A stretch of 17,160 nucleotides of DNA from Acidobacteriaceae bacterium (GCA_019244945.1 JAFASD010000199.1:1-17160); one strand, 5' to 3'; counted from the first letter of the stretch, positions 7,723 to 15,777 are shown. Notes: generated from the letters alone by a model not told the origin. Numbers and translations are program-made.

Positions 7723-9080
7723 TAGAGAATATACCTGCTCAGATCCTGATCTTTCACGATCTCCGCGAGCTGCTTTCGCACATACACCGCATCAATCTTG
7801 ATGTTCTTCTTTTTCAGATCGGGACCATCGAACGAGATATCTTCCAGCAATTTCTCCATGATGGTCTGCAGCCTTCGCGCGCCGATGTTTTCGGTGTTTT
7901 CATTTACTTGAGCAGCCACGCGAGCGACTTCGCTCACCGCATCCTCGGTAAACGTCAGCTTGATTCCTTCCGTATCGAGGAGCGCCATGTACTGCTTCAC
8001 CAGCGCAGACTTGGGTTCCTTCAGGATGCGCACAAAATCGCTTTCCGTCAAGGATTTCAGTTCGACTCGGATGGGAAAACGGCCCTGCAATTCGGGAATA
8101 AGATCGGATGGTTTCGAAACATGAAACGCGCCGGCCGCTATGAAAAGAATGTGATCCGTCCGGACGAATCCATGCCGGGTGTTTACCGTGGTGCCTTCCA
8201 CGATCGGAAGAATGTCGCGTTGCACGCCCTCTCTGCTCACATCCGGCCCGTGCCCGCCTTCACGCCCCGCAATTTTATCGATCTCATCCAGAAACACAAT
8301 GCCGTTTCTCTCAACTCGTTCGAGCGCGATCCGTGTCACCTGATCCATGTCCACCAGCTTTTGCTCTTCCTCTTGGATCAGGTATTCCAGAGCTTCCGAA
8401 ACGCGCATGTTTCGCTTCTTCGTACGAGGACCGAAAAGACCGGGGATGACATCTTTCAGGTTGATGTCCATCTCTTCGACGTTGCCGTTGGTCGAAACTT
8501 CGAAGGTGGGTCCGCGTTCTTTAACATCTACTTCCACGGCTCGATCATCCAGTTTGCCGGCGCGTAACTTTTCGCGCAGCTTCTCTCTCGTGCGTTCCGC
8601 GCTCTCACTCGATTCCGGCTGCGGCGGCATCAGCAGATCGAGTAAACGCTCTTCTGCCTGCTGCTCTGCGCGATCCTCGACTTGTTCTAATCTCTCCTCG
8701 CGAACCATGTCGATCGCCACGTCCACCAAGTCGCGAATAATCGATTCCACGTCCCGACCCACGTAGCCGACCTCGGTAAACTTGCTCGCTTCCACCTTCA
8801 GAAACGGCGAATTTGCCAGCTTCGCGAGCCGCCTCGCAATCTCGGTCTTTCCTACTCCCGTCGGCCCGATCATGAGGATGTTTTTCGGCATCACCTCCTC
8901 GGCCATTTCCGGGTCCAACTTTTGCCGCCTTACGCGATTTCGAAGAGCAATCGCGACCGAGCGCTTCGCCTCGGCTTGTCCGATCACGTATTTGTCCAGC
9001 TCGCCTACGATTTCGCGCGGAGTCAACTCGTCGAGAAGAGGCGTTTCATCCGAAGATTGCTGTGGAAGATAGATCACCAT
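7722..9080 (-). CDS. hslU: ATP-dependent protease ATPase subunit HslU
   Basis: The 452-residue AAA+ unfoldase that recognises, unfolds and feeds proteins to the HslV peptidase in the cytoplasm. Visible landmarks are Walker A GPTGVGKT (72-79), the pore loop GYVG (105-108), a charged intermediate domain (about 110-240), Walker B IVFLDEID (261-268), the sensor region GARRL (400-404) and the C-terminal tail LSRYIL (447-452), which inserts into HslV to activate it. Length and motifs are normal for the family. The ATG at 9080 shares one base with the hslV stop (TAATG), so the two subunits are translationally coupled. Confidence 0.98.
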   Translation of the reverse strand: MVIYLPQQSSDETPLLDELTPREIVGELDKYVIGQAEAKRSVAIALRNRVRRQKLDPEMAEEVMPKNILMIGPTGVGKTEIARRLAKLANSPFLKVEASKFTEVGYVGRDVESIIRDLVDVAIDMVREERLEQVEDRAEQQAEERLLDLLMPPQPESSESAERTREKLREKLRAGKLDDRAVEVDVKERGPTFEVSTNGNVEEMDINLKDVIPGLFGPRTKKRNMRVSEALEYLIQEEEQKLVDMDQVTRIALERVERNGIVFLDEIDKIAGREGGHGPDVSREGVQRDILPIVEGTTVNTRHGFVRTDHILFIAAGAFHVSKPSDLIPELQGRFPIRVELKSLTESDFVRILKEPKSALVKQYMALLDTEGIKLTFTEDAVSEVARVAAQVNENTENIGARRLQTIMEKLLEDISFDGPDLKKKNIKIDAVYVRKQLAEIVKDQDLSRYIL

Positions 9081-9619
9081 TACGCCAGCTCCTCATAGGT
9101 GACGTTGCCGTTCGTGTAAATGCACACTTCGCCGGCAATTTTCATCGCTCTTTCCACTATCTCGCGCGCCCCTAGGCTCGTGTTTTCAAGCAGTGCAACG
9201 GCGGCGCACTTCGCAAACGGGCCGCCCGACCCGATCGCCGCGACGGGACTATCGGGCTCAATCACATCCCCCGTGCCGCTAACGATATACATGTTTTCGA
9301 CGTCCGCAACCAGAAGTAAAGCTTCAAGATGACGCAGCATACGATCTGTGCGCCACTCCTTCGCCAGCTCCACAACGCTACGCGGCAGGTTTCCGCTATG
9401 CTGCTCTAGTTTCGCTTCGAAACGCGCGAACAGGGCAAATGCATCGGCGGTTGACCCCGCAAATCCAGAGATAATTTTCCCGCCGTAGAGACGCCGAAGC
9501 TTGCGTGCCCCACCTTTCAGGACCTCGTTCCCCATGGTGACCTGCCCGTCACCCGCCAAAATCACTTTGCCGTTGCGCCGCACGCATAGAATCGTCGTCG
9601 AACGGATTTTTCTGCTCAT
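9080..9619 (-). CDS. hslV: ATP-dependent protease proteolytic subunit HslV
   Basis: A 179-residue proteasome beta-like, N-terminal-threonine peptidase that forms a double hexamer capped by HslU. The catalytic threonine should be T8, in the STTILCVRRNGK stretch that aligns with the E. coli mature end TTIVSVRRNGK. Here it follows a 7-residue leader (MSRKIRS) that must be removed, whereas E. coli removes only the initiator Met. Other family motifs are GDGQVTMGN (24-32), ARKLRRLY, and GFAGSTADAFALF (52-64). It is first in the hslVU-lipoprotein run. The ATG at 9619 has only a weak ribosome binding site (ACGGA) upstream. Confidence 0.97.
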   Translation of the reverse strand: MSRKIRSTTILCVRRNGKVILAGDGQVTMGNEVLKGGARKLRRLYGGKIISGFAGSTADAFALFARFEAKLEQHSGNLPRSVVELAKEWRTDRMLRHLEALLLVADVENMYIVSGTGDVIEPDSPVAAIGSGGPFAKCAAVALLENTSLGAREIVERAMKIAGEVCIYTNGNVTYEELA

Positions 9620-9654
9620 TCCGTAATTAATTTGAATCTTTATTTCAGCACACG

Positions 9655-9719
9655 CGCCCTGGTAGGGCGACTCAGCGCCGCCTCGCCGCTGTCCTGGTGC
9701 TGCGCCGAATTTGCGGCGC
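9655..9719. terminator. Two GC hairpins between hslV and the GH13 gene
   Basis: The 139-bp gap between the GH13 stop and the hslV start holds two perfect 6-bp stems: CGCCCT/AGGGCG (9655-9660 with 9664-9669, 3-base loop) and GCGCCG/CGGCGC (9702-9707 with 9714-9719, 6-base loop). They could end the GH13 operon transcript, which runs toward hslV. Neither has a T run, so factor-independent termination is uncertain. Confidence 0.35.
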
Positions 9720-9758
9720 CATTTGCTTCCTTGGAGCAGTCAACGTTAAGACGCGGAT

Positions 9759-11132
9759 TCAGCGTGATAAGGTCTGAAAGACGCGGAACCCGAAGGCATC
9801 TAGCGTTAAGGCCGGTAGAGTTGTGGACTCAGCCTGAGATACGGGAAGAGCGATCTCCTTCCAATATCCCGGGCCGGCTTCGACTGTGCCCCGAAAGGGA
9901 CTATCAGAAAAATTGATGGCAATGAGGAGTTGTTCCTCGCCGGAACGGCGCAGATACGTAACGACGTGTTGCTCGTCCGAATTATGCAACCAGACAAGTT
10001 CCCCGTGTGTTAGCGCGGGATGCTGCTTTCGGAGTGGAATTACGAACGCATAGAACTTTGGGAACTGAGGCCGCTCGCTCGACATTTGCCAGATCACTTT
10101 CAGCGGCTCAAACAAAGCAGGCGACCGCGATTCCGTTGAATCTCCGATCTCCATGCCGTTATAGAGCACCGGCACGCCATCTATCGTGAACATGAGCGCT
10201 GATGCAGCCAACGCTCCCGGCAATCCATACCGTTCTGTCGCGCGTAATTCATCGTGATCGTCCGATACGCGCATGTGCAAAGCGCCTTTCGGGAACAGCA
10301 GCTTTTGCTGCTCGATAATGGTTTGCACGGAGCTGGCTGGTTTGCCATCCATCATCACATCGGTTAAGGCGTGCATGAGCGGCCAGGCATAGTCGATATC
10401 GAAAGCGCTCCGAAGCAGGTCGGGTTTCGAGGCCTCGGCCAGCATCATAATGTCCGGCTTGACGCGGTCCAATTCCACCCGAGCCTGTTCCCAGAAGTCC
10501 GTTGGGACTTCGCTCGCCGCGTCGCAACGGTAACCGTCCAGATCGAAATCCTTGATCCAGTAAACAAGCATATCGGTCATGTAGCGGCGTAGCTTCGGGT
10601 TCGCATAGTTGAGCGCCGCAACGTCATCCCAATCGTACGGAGAAATGATGTGACCCTCTTTATCGTGTTTGTAAAGATCAGGATGAGCCATCATCACGCT
10701 ATCCCAAGACGTGTGGTTCGCGACCATGTCGATAATCACTTTCATCTGTCGCCGATGAGCTTCCAGTACAAGCCGGCGCAAATCCTCTTTCGTGCCGTAT
10801 TTCGGATCAATGGCGTAGTAATCGCGAACCGAGTATGGGCTCCCGAGCGTGCCCTTTTTCTTCAACTCCCCGCTCGGGTGAATCGGCATGAGCCAGAGAA
10901 TGTTGACCCCGAGACTCTTCAGCTCGTCCAGGCGCTTCGTAATCCCGTTCAGGTTTCCTTCTGGTGAAAACTCGCGAGGATAGATCTCATAAATGACTCC
11001 GCCCGTTAGCCATTCCGGCGAGCGCCGGGCGGGTTGATTTGCGAGCGTGGAATCGACCTGCTGAGCTATTGCCGCCGACCCTGAGACCAGGGCGGCCAGC
11101 AATGGAATGGCGCATGCAAAGCGCAGTTTCAT
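9759..11132 (-). CDS. Secreted GH13 (alpha-amylase family) glycoside hydrolase
   Basis: A 457-residue enzyme from the ATG at 11132, chosen because it gives a clean Sec signal peptide (MKLRFACAIPLLAALVSGSA, cleavage near AIAQ at 24). The in-frame ATG 81 bp upstream would bury that signal. The barrel has all four GH13 regions: DMVANH (135-140), GYRCDAASE with nucleophile D204, LAEAS with acid/base E233, and SDDHDE with H293-D294. A short C-terminal beta domain closes it. The enzyme should act on alpha-glucans or related alpha-glucosides in the periplasm or outside; the exact specificity is not readable. It is last in a likely operon, 35 bp after the SRPBCC-like gene. Confidence 0.93.
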   Translation of the reverse strand: MKLRFACAIPLLAALVSGSAAIAQQVDSTLANQPARRSPEWLTGGVIYEIYPREFSPEGNLNGITKRLDELKSLGVNILWLMPIHPSGELKKKGTLGSPYSVRDYYAIDPKYGTKEDLRRLVLEAHRRQMKVIIDMVANHTSWDSVMMAHPDLYKHDKEGHIISPYDWDDVAALNYANPKLRRYMTDMLVYWIKDFDLDGYRCDAASEVPTDFWEQARVELDRVKPDIMMLAEASKPDLLRSAFDIDYAWPLMHALTDVMMDGKPASSVQTIIEQQKLLFPKGALHMRVSDDHDELRATERYGLPGALAASALMFTIDGVPVLYNGMEIGDSTESRSPALFEPLKVIWQMSSERPQFPKFYAFVIPLRKQHPALTHGELVWLHNSDEQHVVTYLRRSGEEQLLIAINFSDSPFRGTVEAGPGYWKEIALPVSQAESTTLPALTLDAFGFRVFQTLSR

Positions 11133-11167
11133 AGTGCCAACAGAATACAGCAGCGGCGGCGCGAGAT

Positions 11168-11629
11168 TCAGCGCTTGTGCTTTTCCACGTAATCGTTGAT
11201 TGCTTTCTGCCACTGCTCTGCGCTTTTGCTATCCTTCTCGCCCAATTGCCTCACATGCCCATTCGCTCCTACATCCAGAGCCGTGCGTGTGTATACGACA
11301 GTAACTTTCGTATTCATTGCATCGACCGGCACGAAGTTCACATCGATTGTCGTCACTAGGGTGTCCGGAACGAAATATACATACTGAAAGTGGCGCGCCT
11401 CAAGATCAAATACAGTGTTAACCCAGATGCTTTCCGTCGAACCCTGCCGGATTGAGAAAACCGCTCCTTCTATGTCCTTTCCTGGCTGCGGATAAAAGAA
11501 TTGCGGATCCCAATCGCCCTCGCTCCAGCCCCGTTCACCATTTGGTCCAAAGAGCGGAGCGGCGTCACGATATGCTGCGTGCACCGTCAGATCGAAGCTA
11601 TTGCGCACATGAGCAAATACCTGCGGCAA
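11168..11629 (-). CDS. SRPBCC-like (START/polyketide-cyclase fold) protein
   Basis: A 153-residue protein with no signal peptide. The pattern VRNSFDLTVHAAYRDAAPLFGP (in parts, about 8-29), followed by alternating strands such as SIWVNTVFDLEARHFQYVYF and TTIDVNFVPVDAMNTKVTVVY and a charged C-terminal helix, fits the SRPBCC ligand-binding fold, though no residue fixes a function. No ATG or GTG is available: the frame has a TTG at 11629 and stays open a little further upstream into the end of the peptidase gene, where only a CTG is found, so the start is uncertain. It sits 31 bp after the peptidase and 35 bp before the GH13 gene, so the three are probably co-transcribed. Confidence 0.7.
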   Translation of the reverse strand: MPQVFAHVRNSFDLTVHAAYRDAAPLFGPNGERGWSEGDWDPQFFYPQPGKDIEGAVFSIRQGSTESIWVNTVFDLEARHFQYVYFVPDTLVTTIDVNFVPVDAMNTKVTVVYTRTALDVGANGHVRQLGEKDSKSAEQWQKAINDYVEKHKR

Positions 11630-11660
11630 TTGTTTGCGTCCGTAACTGAGGTAGCGATTC

Positions 11661-13637
11661 CTATTTCGAAGCTTGCGCGGCCTGCGCGCCGGCAGTGGCG
11701 CTGGTCCCTTTCAGATACTTGTCAAACCAATCGACCGTACGCCGCAGCGCATCGATTTGGTTTTCTCGCTTCGAAAACCCGTGTCCCTCATTCGGGTAAT
11801 AGTGAACGTCCACAACCCGTCCTTCCTTCTTCAGAATGTCAACGACCTGCTGTGCCTCTTCTCTCGGCACGCGCGGATCGTTGTCGCCCTGCAGTACCAG
11901 CAAAGGCGCTTTTTCACTGCGAATGTACGTAATTGGCGAATCAGCCTCATAGATCTTACGGTTCTGATCGGGATTTCCCAGTAGCGCCTTGAGGTATTCG
12001 TTTAACGACGGGTCGGAACTCTTGAGCATGCTCGACCAGTTGATAATTCCGTATTCTTCGACTGCGGCTCCCCAAACCTCCGGCGCCTTTCCGATCGCCA
12101 TCAGCGTCATGAATCCTCCGTAGGACCCTCCGGTGATGCCGATCTTTTTCGGATCGACATAGCCCGTGCTCTTCAGGAACTCCACGCCCGCGAGTTCGTC
12201 TTTGAGATCGCCGCCGCCGAGATCCTGAAAATTCGCTTTTTGAAACTCCAAACCGTAGCCAGTGGAGCCGCGCGGATTGGGAGCGAGACAAATATACCCG
12301 CGCGAGGTCAATGCCTGCACTTCGGGGCTCCAGTAATCCACTCTCTGCCCGGTCGGTCCGCCATGCGGAACGACTAACGCCGCATTGCTTCCGTCGCGCT
12401 TCAGATTGAAAGGAATCCAAAGCAGGGCGGTGATGATTTTCCCGTCGAACGTCCGGTAATGGACAATTTGTGAGGCGGGCAGCGGCACCGCGCGCAGGCT
12501 CGCAATGGTAGAAAACGTCAGTTGTTCCGCATGCCGGTTCCCGATGCGGTAAATCCAAAGGTCGCCGGGCTGGTTTGACGCTTCGTGTGAAACGATCAGA
12601 CGATCGCCCTGTGGTGCAAACTCGTTGGGATTGCCCGAGAAAAAGTTTAACCCGTGCGCAAGCTCGAGCTTTTCCGCCTGGTTGGTCGCGCAATCAGCAA
12701 GATACGCATCCGTCAACCCGTCTTCATTAATGACGTAGGTATAGCGCTTCCCGTCAGGCGAAAAGTTTCCTGAAAAAGCTTCCCACTTTGTATCAGTCGC
12801 CCAGGTGATCTTCTTCGTAGAGGTATCAAGTTGGGCGACATTCATGTAGCCCGCCTTTGCATCCGAGCTGAGCAGAAGCGTGCGGCCATCGGGAGCAAGC
12901 GAGCTGGCCAGATATCGCACCGTGCCATGGTGCGGAGTGAGGTTTTCGGCAGTTCCGGTCGCGACGTCTATGCGGAAAATTTCAGCATCGGTGAAAGGCG
13001 GATTTATGCGGTTTGCATAGATCGTCTTATCGTCCTTGCTCCATGCTACGACGGACCAGGAGTAACCTGGCTGGCGTTCATTGGTGAGCTTATGGACTTT
13101 ATGCGTGGCCCAATCCAGAAGCGCGATATCGTACTGTGTACCCACTTTCGGCTTATACGCGAAGGCAATGGTTTTCCCATCATGGGACCAGCGAGGGTCC
13201 TGCTCGCGGATTGCGGGGGTGTTCGTCAAATTGACGGGCTCGCCTCCGCTGCTCGGTATGGCATAAAGATCGTAGAGCTCGTTCCCGGCGTGGTCCTGCT
13301 GGTAGACAATCCACTTGCCGTCGGGCGACCAGACTGCGTTCGATTGAACATCGTCGGATTGCGTGAGCTGAATAGGCCATCCACCCGAGGCGCTCACTTT
13401 CCATAAGTTAAGCCGGCCCGAAATGTCGCTTGTAAATACGACTTGTTGCCCATCGGGCGACCAGGCCGCGCCAAAAACACTCCGCGTGTAGTAAAGGTCG
13501 TCGATGGGAGCAGCCCGAGCCGCCGGGTTCGATTCGGAGACTACGGAATGCGGATCAGTTAGCGCGCGGTCATCCGGCCCGGACGACGCCCAGCACATCA
13601 TCGCAGTCGAGAGCAATAAAGCTTTGACTATTCGCAT
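11661..13637 (-). CDS. Secreted S9 family prolyl oligopeptidase/acylaminoacyl-peptidase-like enzyme
   Basis: A 658-residue serine peptidase with an N-terminal signal sequence (about 1-20). Residues ~50-385 form a beta-propeller with repeated WSPDG-like (TolB/PD40) strands (AAWSPDGQQ, AVWSPDGKW, RWSHDGKT). The C-terminal alpha/beta-hydrolase domain (about 395-645) holds the triad S505 (GGSYGGF), D587 (GDNDPRV) and H619 (NEGHGF), plus the HGGP oxyanion motif (425-428). It should cut peptides in the periplasm or outside, after Pro or from acylated N-termini. A good ribosome binding site (AAGGAG, then GAGGA) precedes the ATG at 13637. It is first in a likely operon with the SRPBCC-like and GH13 genes. 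Confidence 0.95.
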   Translation of the reverse strand: MRIVKALLLSTAMMCWASSGPDDRALTDPHSVVSESNPAARAAPIDDLYYTRSVFGAAWSPDGQQVVFTSDISGRLNLWKVSASGGWPIQLTQSDDVQSNAVWSPDGKWIVYQQDHAGNELYDLYAIPSSGGEPVNLTNTPAIREQDPRWSHDGKTIAFAYKPKVGTQYDIALLDWATHKVHKLTNERQPGYSWSVVAWSKDDKTIYANRINPPFTDAEIFRIDVATGTAENLTPHHGTVRYLASSLAPDGRTLLLSSDAKAGYMNVAQLDTSTKKITWATDTKWEAFSGNFSPDGKRYTYVINEDGLTDAYLADCATNQAEKLELAHGLNFFSGNPNEFAPQGDRLIVSHEASNQPGDLWIYRIGNRHAEQLTFSTIASLRAVPLPASQIVHYRTFDGKIITALLWIPFNLKRDGSNAALVVPHGGPTGQRVDYWSPEVQALTSRGYICLAPNPRGSTGYGLEFQKANFQDLGGGDLKDELAGVEFLKSTGYVDPKKIGITGGSYGGFMTLMAIGKAPEVWGAAVEEYGIINWSSMLKSSDPSLNEYLKALLGNPDQNRKIYEADSPITYIRSEKAPLLVLQGDNDPRVPREEAQQVVDILKKEGRVVDVHYYPNEGHGFSKRENQIDALRRTVDWFDKYLKGTSATAGAQAAQASK

Positions 13638-13686
13638 TCCTCAGCTCCTTTTTCCCGAAGGCTTCCCCGCTCTTCGAGGCGTCGAA

Positions 13687-13692
13687 ATTATA
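13687..13692 (-). promoter_or_regulatory. -10 element candidate for the S9 peptidase operon
   Basis: On the minus strand this reads TATAAT, a perfect -10 consensus about 50 bp before the peptidase start. A second TATAAT lies at 13718-13723. No good -35 pairs with either, so which one is used is open. Confidence 0.45.
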
Positions 13693-13738
13693 GCTCAATT
13701 GCAGCCATGCGAAACGGATTATAGTCCCGCGCTGAAAC

Positions 13739-13768
13739 TTGTTGCAGTAACTGGAAATCATATATAAA
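13739..13768 (+). promoter_or_regulatory. Promoter candidate for ku
   Basis: TTGTTG (13739-13744) is followed 16 bp later by TATATA (13761-13766), or 18 bp later by TATAAA (13763-13768). It lies about 35 bp before the ku start, with a strong AGGAGG ribosome binding site at 13789-13794. The call rests on consensus likeness only. Confidence 0.45.
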
Positions 13769-13802
13769 GGCGGCAGGTAATCCCAACCAGGAGGATGGCG
13801 AG

Positions 13803-14801
13803 ATGGCTTCGACAGTTTGGCGCGGTTACATCACTTTCGGTCTGATCTCGATTCCAGTGCGGCTTTTTCGGGCGGCGCGGCCCGAGCGGGTCAACTTGCG
13901 GCGCGTGTATCGTGCAGAAGCTCCGGAGGCGCCAGAGCCGCTCATTTCACGATCCGCACGCGTCGAAACAACTGCAGCCACAAGGTTCGACGCTACACGG
14001 CGCGCTGAATCATCACCCGAACCCGTTATCAACCGGGTCTCATCGCTAAGGCCAGAACCAATCCTGAGCCCCGTGAAGCAAGTCTCCGTTCGTAAGGGAA
14101 GCGAAGAGGTTCTTCCGGAGAGATCCGTGGTGAAGGGGTACGAGTACGAGAAAAACCGCTTCGTCGTCGTCGAACCCGAGGAACTGAAGAGCATCACGCC
14201 CCAAACCTCGGCAGGAATGGAGATTCAGGAGTTCGTCGAACTGGCCGAGATCGATCCCGTGTACTTCGAAACCTCCTACTATGTGAGGCCGGAGGAAGCC
14301 GGCGAAAAGGCCTATGCGCTCCTCTATCGATCCATGCAAACAACCGGTCTGGTCGCGCTTGCACAATTCGCCATGCACAGCCGCGAACATGTGGTGGTGT
14401 TGCGTTCTGGCAAGAGCGGCATGCTCGCTCACACCATGTTCTTCACTTCGGAAGTTCGGGCCGAGGAGGAATATCGCGCCGACCCAAGCTTGGTGAAAGA
14501 GAAAGAACTGGATCTCGCCCAGACACTCATCCGTTCGCTCGCCGCGCCGTTCGACCCGGAGAAATATCGCGACACTTACCGCGAACGCCTGGAATCCATG
14601 CTCGCGAAAAAGGTGCAAGGCCAGCCAGTTACCATCACAGAAATGCCGCAAAAACCGGCAGAAGTGGTCGATATCGCCGAAGCTCTTCGCAAGAGCTTAG
14701 CGAACCTGAAGAAACCCGCAGCATCGCAGTCACAGAAAACGGATCAAACCGGTGCGGCGGTTCCGTCGAAGAAACTGACGCGAGGCGCCGGACGCAAGTA
14801 A
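13803..14801 (+). CDS. ku: Non-homologous end-joining protein Ku, variant N-terminal half
   Basis: A 332-residue bacterial Ku, which forms a homodimeric ring on DNA double-strand ends and recruits ligase LigD. Family signatures are WRGYITFGLISIPVRLF (6-22), VVKGYEYEKNRFVVVEPEEL (109-128), IQEFVELAEIDPVYFETSYY (in parts, 141-160), YALLYRSMQTTGLVALAQF (171-189) and YRDTYRERL (255-263), with a lysine-rich tail (about 302-332). Between residues ~36 and ~105, where most bacterial Ku proteins have the RYKRVC..CG zinc-ribbon-like segment, this protein has a longer proline-, arginine- and serine-rich stretch with no cysteine. The start has an excellent AGGAGG site 8 bp upstream. No ligD lies in the window. 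Confidence 0.95.
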   Translation: MASTVWRGYITFGLISIPVRLFRAARPERVNLRRVYRAEAPEAPEPLISRSARVETTAATRFDATRRAESSPEPVINRVSSLRPEPILSPVKQVSVRKGSEEVLPERSVVKGYEYEKNRFVVVEPEELKSITPQTSAGMEIQEFVELAEIDPVYFETSYYVRPEEAGEKAYALLYRSMQTTGLVALAQFAMHSREHVVVLRSGKSGMLAHTMFFTSEVRAEEEYRADPSLVKEKELDLAQTLIRSLAAPFDPEKYRDTYRERLESMLAKKVQGQPVTITEMPQKPAEVVDIAEALRKSLANLKKPAASQSQKTDQTGAAVPSKKLTRGAGRK

Positions 14802-14880
14802 ACATTTTGCGCAAGTAACCTGTGACGGGCCCGAGACGTACGGGCAGCCTGGCGTTTGGCCTTAACTCGCCAGCCGCGGA

Positions 14881-15360
14881 TTAGTGTCGGTCGCCTTGCT
14901 TCCACATCCTGGGGTCGAACCGGAACGGCTCCGGCTGCCCGGGTCGGATGCGCTCAAATTGCGGATGCAATGGATTAAGCAGGTAATTGAATTCACCCCG
15001 TGTAACGACCGAGGGAACCCGGGCTACCGCGGAAGACAGAGATTTGAGCCATTTTGTTCCGATGTCGCGAAGAGCAAGAGGCGAAGGTTCTGCCGCTTCC
15101 CAGCCAGCCGGTAAGTCAGCTTCTGCTACTGCGTGAACGGATACATCATCCGGGATCTCCGCCGAAACAGCCACATAGCTCGGGAGCGGGTTTCGCGGTG
15201 CGACGTGCATCCAAATCTCAAGTTGCGCCAGCGAAAGAGATTGCGAGGTATACACGACACGATTGCCTCTGTGGTGCCATCGGCCCGGGCTGTATAGGCC
15301 GCCATCACCGGAAAACGAAGTATTGACGTAAATCTTTTTGCAGATCCGCCATACCTGCAT
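14881..15360 (-). CDS. RES domain toxin (NAD+-degrading type)
   Basis: A 159-residue RES family protein. Conserved landmarks are GGLYSPGRWHHRGNRVVYTS (20-39, with R27 and Y37), the helix LAQLEIW with E48, RVPSVVTRGEFNYLLNPLHP (in parts, 114-133, with S117) and the closing RFDPRMW. Characterised RES toxins degrade NAD+ and are neutralised by Xre/MbcA-like antitoxins. The usual Asn after GRW is His here, a small deviation. The start codon follows the antitoxin stop directly (TGA then ATG), so the two are one transcript with the antitoxin first. Confidence 0.92.
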   Translation of the reverse strand: MQVWRICKKIYVNTSFSGDGGLYSPGRWHHRGNRVVYTSQSLSLAQLEIWMHVAPRNPLPSYVAVSAEIPDDVSVHAVAEADLPAGWEAAEPSPLALRDIGTKWLKSLSSAVARVPSVVTRGEFNYLLNPLHPQFERIRPGQPEPFRFDPRMWKQGDRH

Positions 15361-15585
15361 TCAAAGGTGAATTCCGTTTTCGAGCGCCGATAACAACTCA
15401 TGCACGTGCTCTACTTCATCGGGCTCGCCATTGTATGCGACCTGCAAGGGGCTTCTGTTGCCGAGGAGCGGATTTGCTTCCTGAAGCCATTTCATGGCAT
15501 TAGCCTGTCCGTCCAATGCTACGGTCGCATGCGCGACGACCTCCGCCGTCTTTGCCACCCTGGGGTCCATTGCGATGTGCGCCAT
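15361..15585 (-). CDS. Short Xre/MbcA/ParS-type antitoxin lacking the HTH domain
   Basis: A 74-residue protein matching the C-terminal toxin-binding domain of RES-pairing antitoxins: AEVVAHATVALDGQANAMKWL (in parts, about 14-34), NPLLGNRSPLQVAYNG (about 38-53) and the last helix VEHVHELLSALENGIHL (58-74). Usual family members are about 120-150 residues with an N-terminal helix-turn-helix; that domain is absent. The frame does run upstream about 30 more codons before a TGA, but has only a CTG as a possible start, and that stretch does not look like an HTH. The ATG at 15585 has GGAGAAGAG a short way upstream. It is directly followed by the RES toxin gene. Confidence 0.82.
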   Translation of the reverse strand: MAHIAMDPRVAKTAEVVAHATVALDGQANAMKWLQEANPLLGNRSPLQVAYNGEPDEVEHVHELLSALENGIHL

Positions 15586-15634
15586 AATGAGCTCTTCTCC
15601 ATTGTCGACTATTGCTTGCAGGCGCCGGTCGCAA

Positions 15635-15650
15635 GTAACAATCCTGTTAC
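15635..15650. promoter_or_regulatory. Short palindrome in the antitoxin/phosphoesterase intergenic region
   Basis: GTAAC, 6 bases, GTTAC: a perfect 5+5 inverted repeat, 50 bp before the antitoxin start codon and in the 192-bp divergent gap. It is placed like an operator. The regulator is unknown, because the local antitoxin has no visible DNA-binding domain. Confidence 0.3.
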
Positions 15651-15777
15651 AAAGCGAAAACAGTACAGCTTCAGCGGCGCGTAGTCAGACGTTTTTCTAA
15701 CGACCTTCATCCCCTGTTAACTTTTCGTCCGTATAGTCGGTCCGGTTGTATCCCACACAGCCTATCTAAGGAGAACT

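Noticed and set aside
7908..8567. 219-residue open frame on the plus strand
   Set aside because: It is antisense to hslU, which is complete and unmistakable.
11956..12693. 245-residue open frame on the minus strand in another frame of the S9 peptidase
   Set aside because: It is arginine- and serine-rich shadow sequence, whereas the overlapping peptidase frame has a complete catalytic triad.
14046..14651. 201-residue open frame on the minus strand
   Set aside because: It is antisense to ku and shows no recognisable domain.
14849..14873. CTGGCG/CGCCAG inverted repeat between ku and the RES gene
   Set aside because: A 6-bp stem with a 13-base loop and no T run is too weak to call a terminator, though its place between convergent genes is suggestive.
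15732..15737. TATAGT as a -10 box for the phosphoesterase gene
   Set aside because: The spacing to the start codon is reasonable, but no -35-like sequence lies at 16-18 bp upstream.
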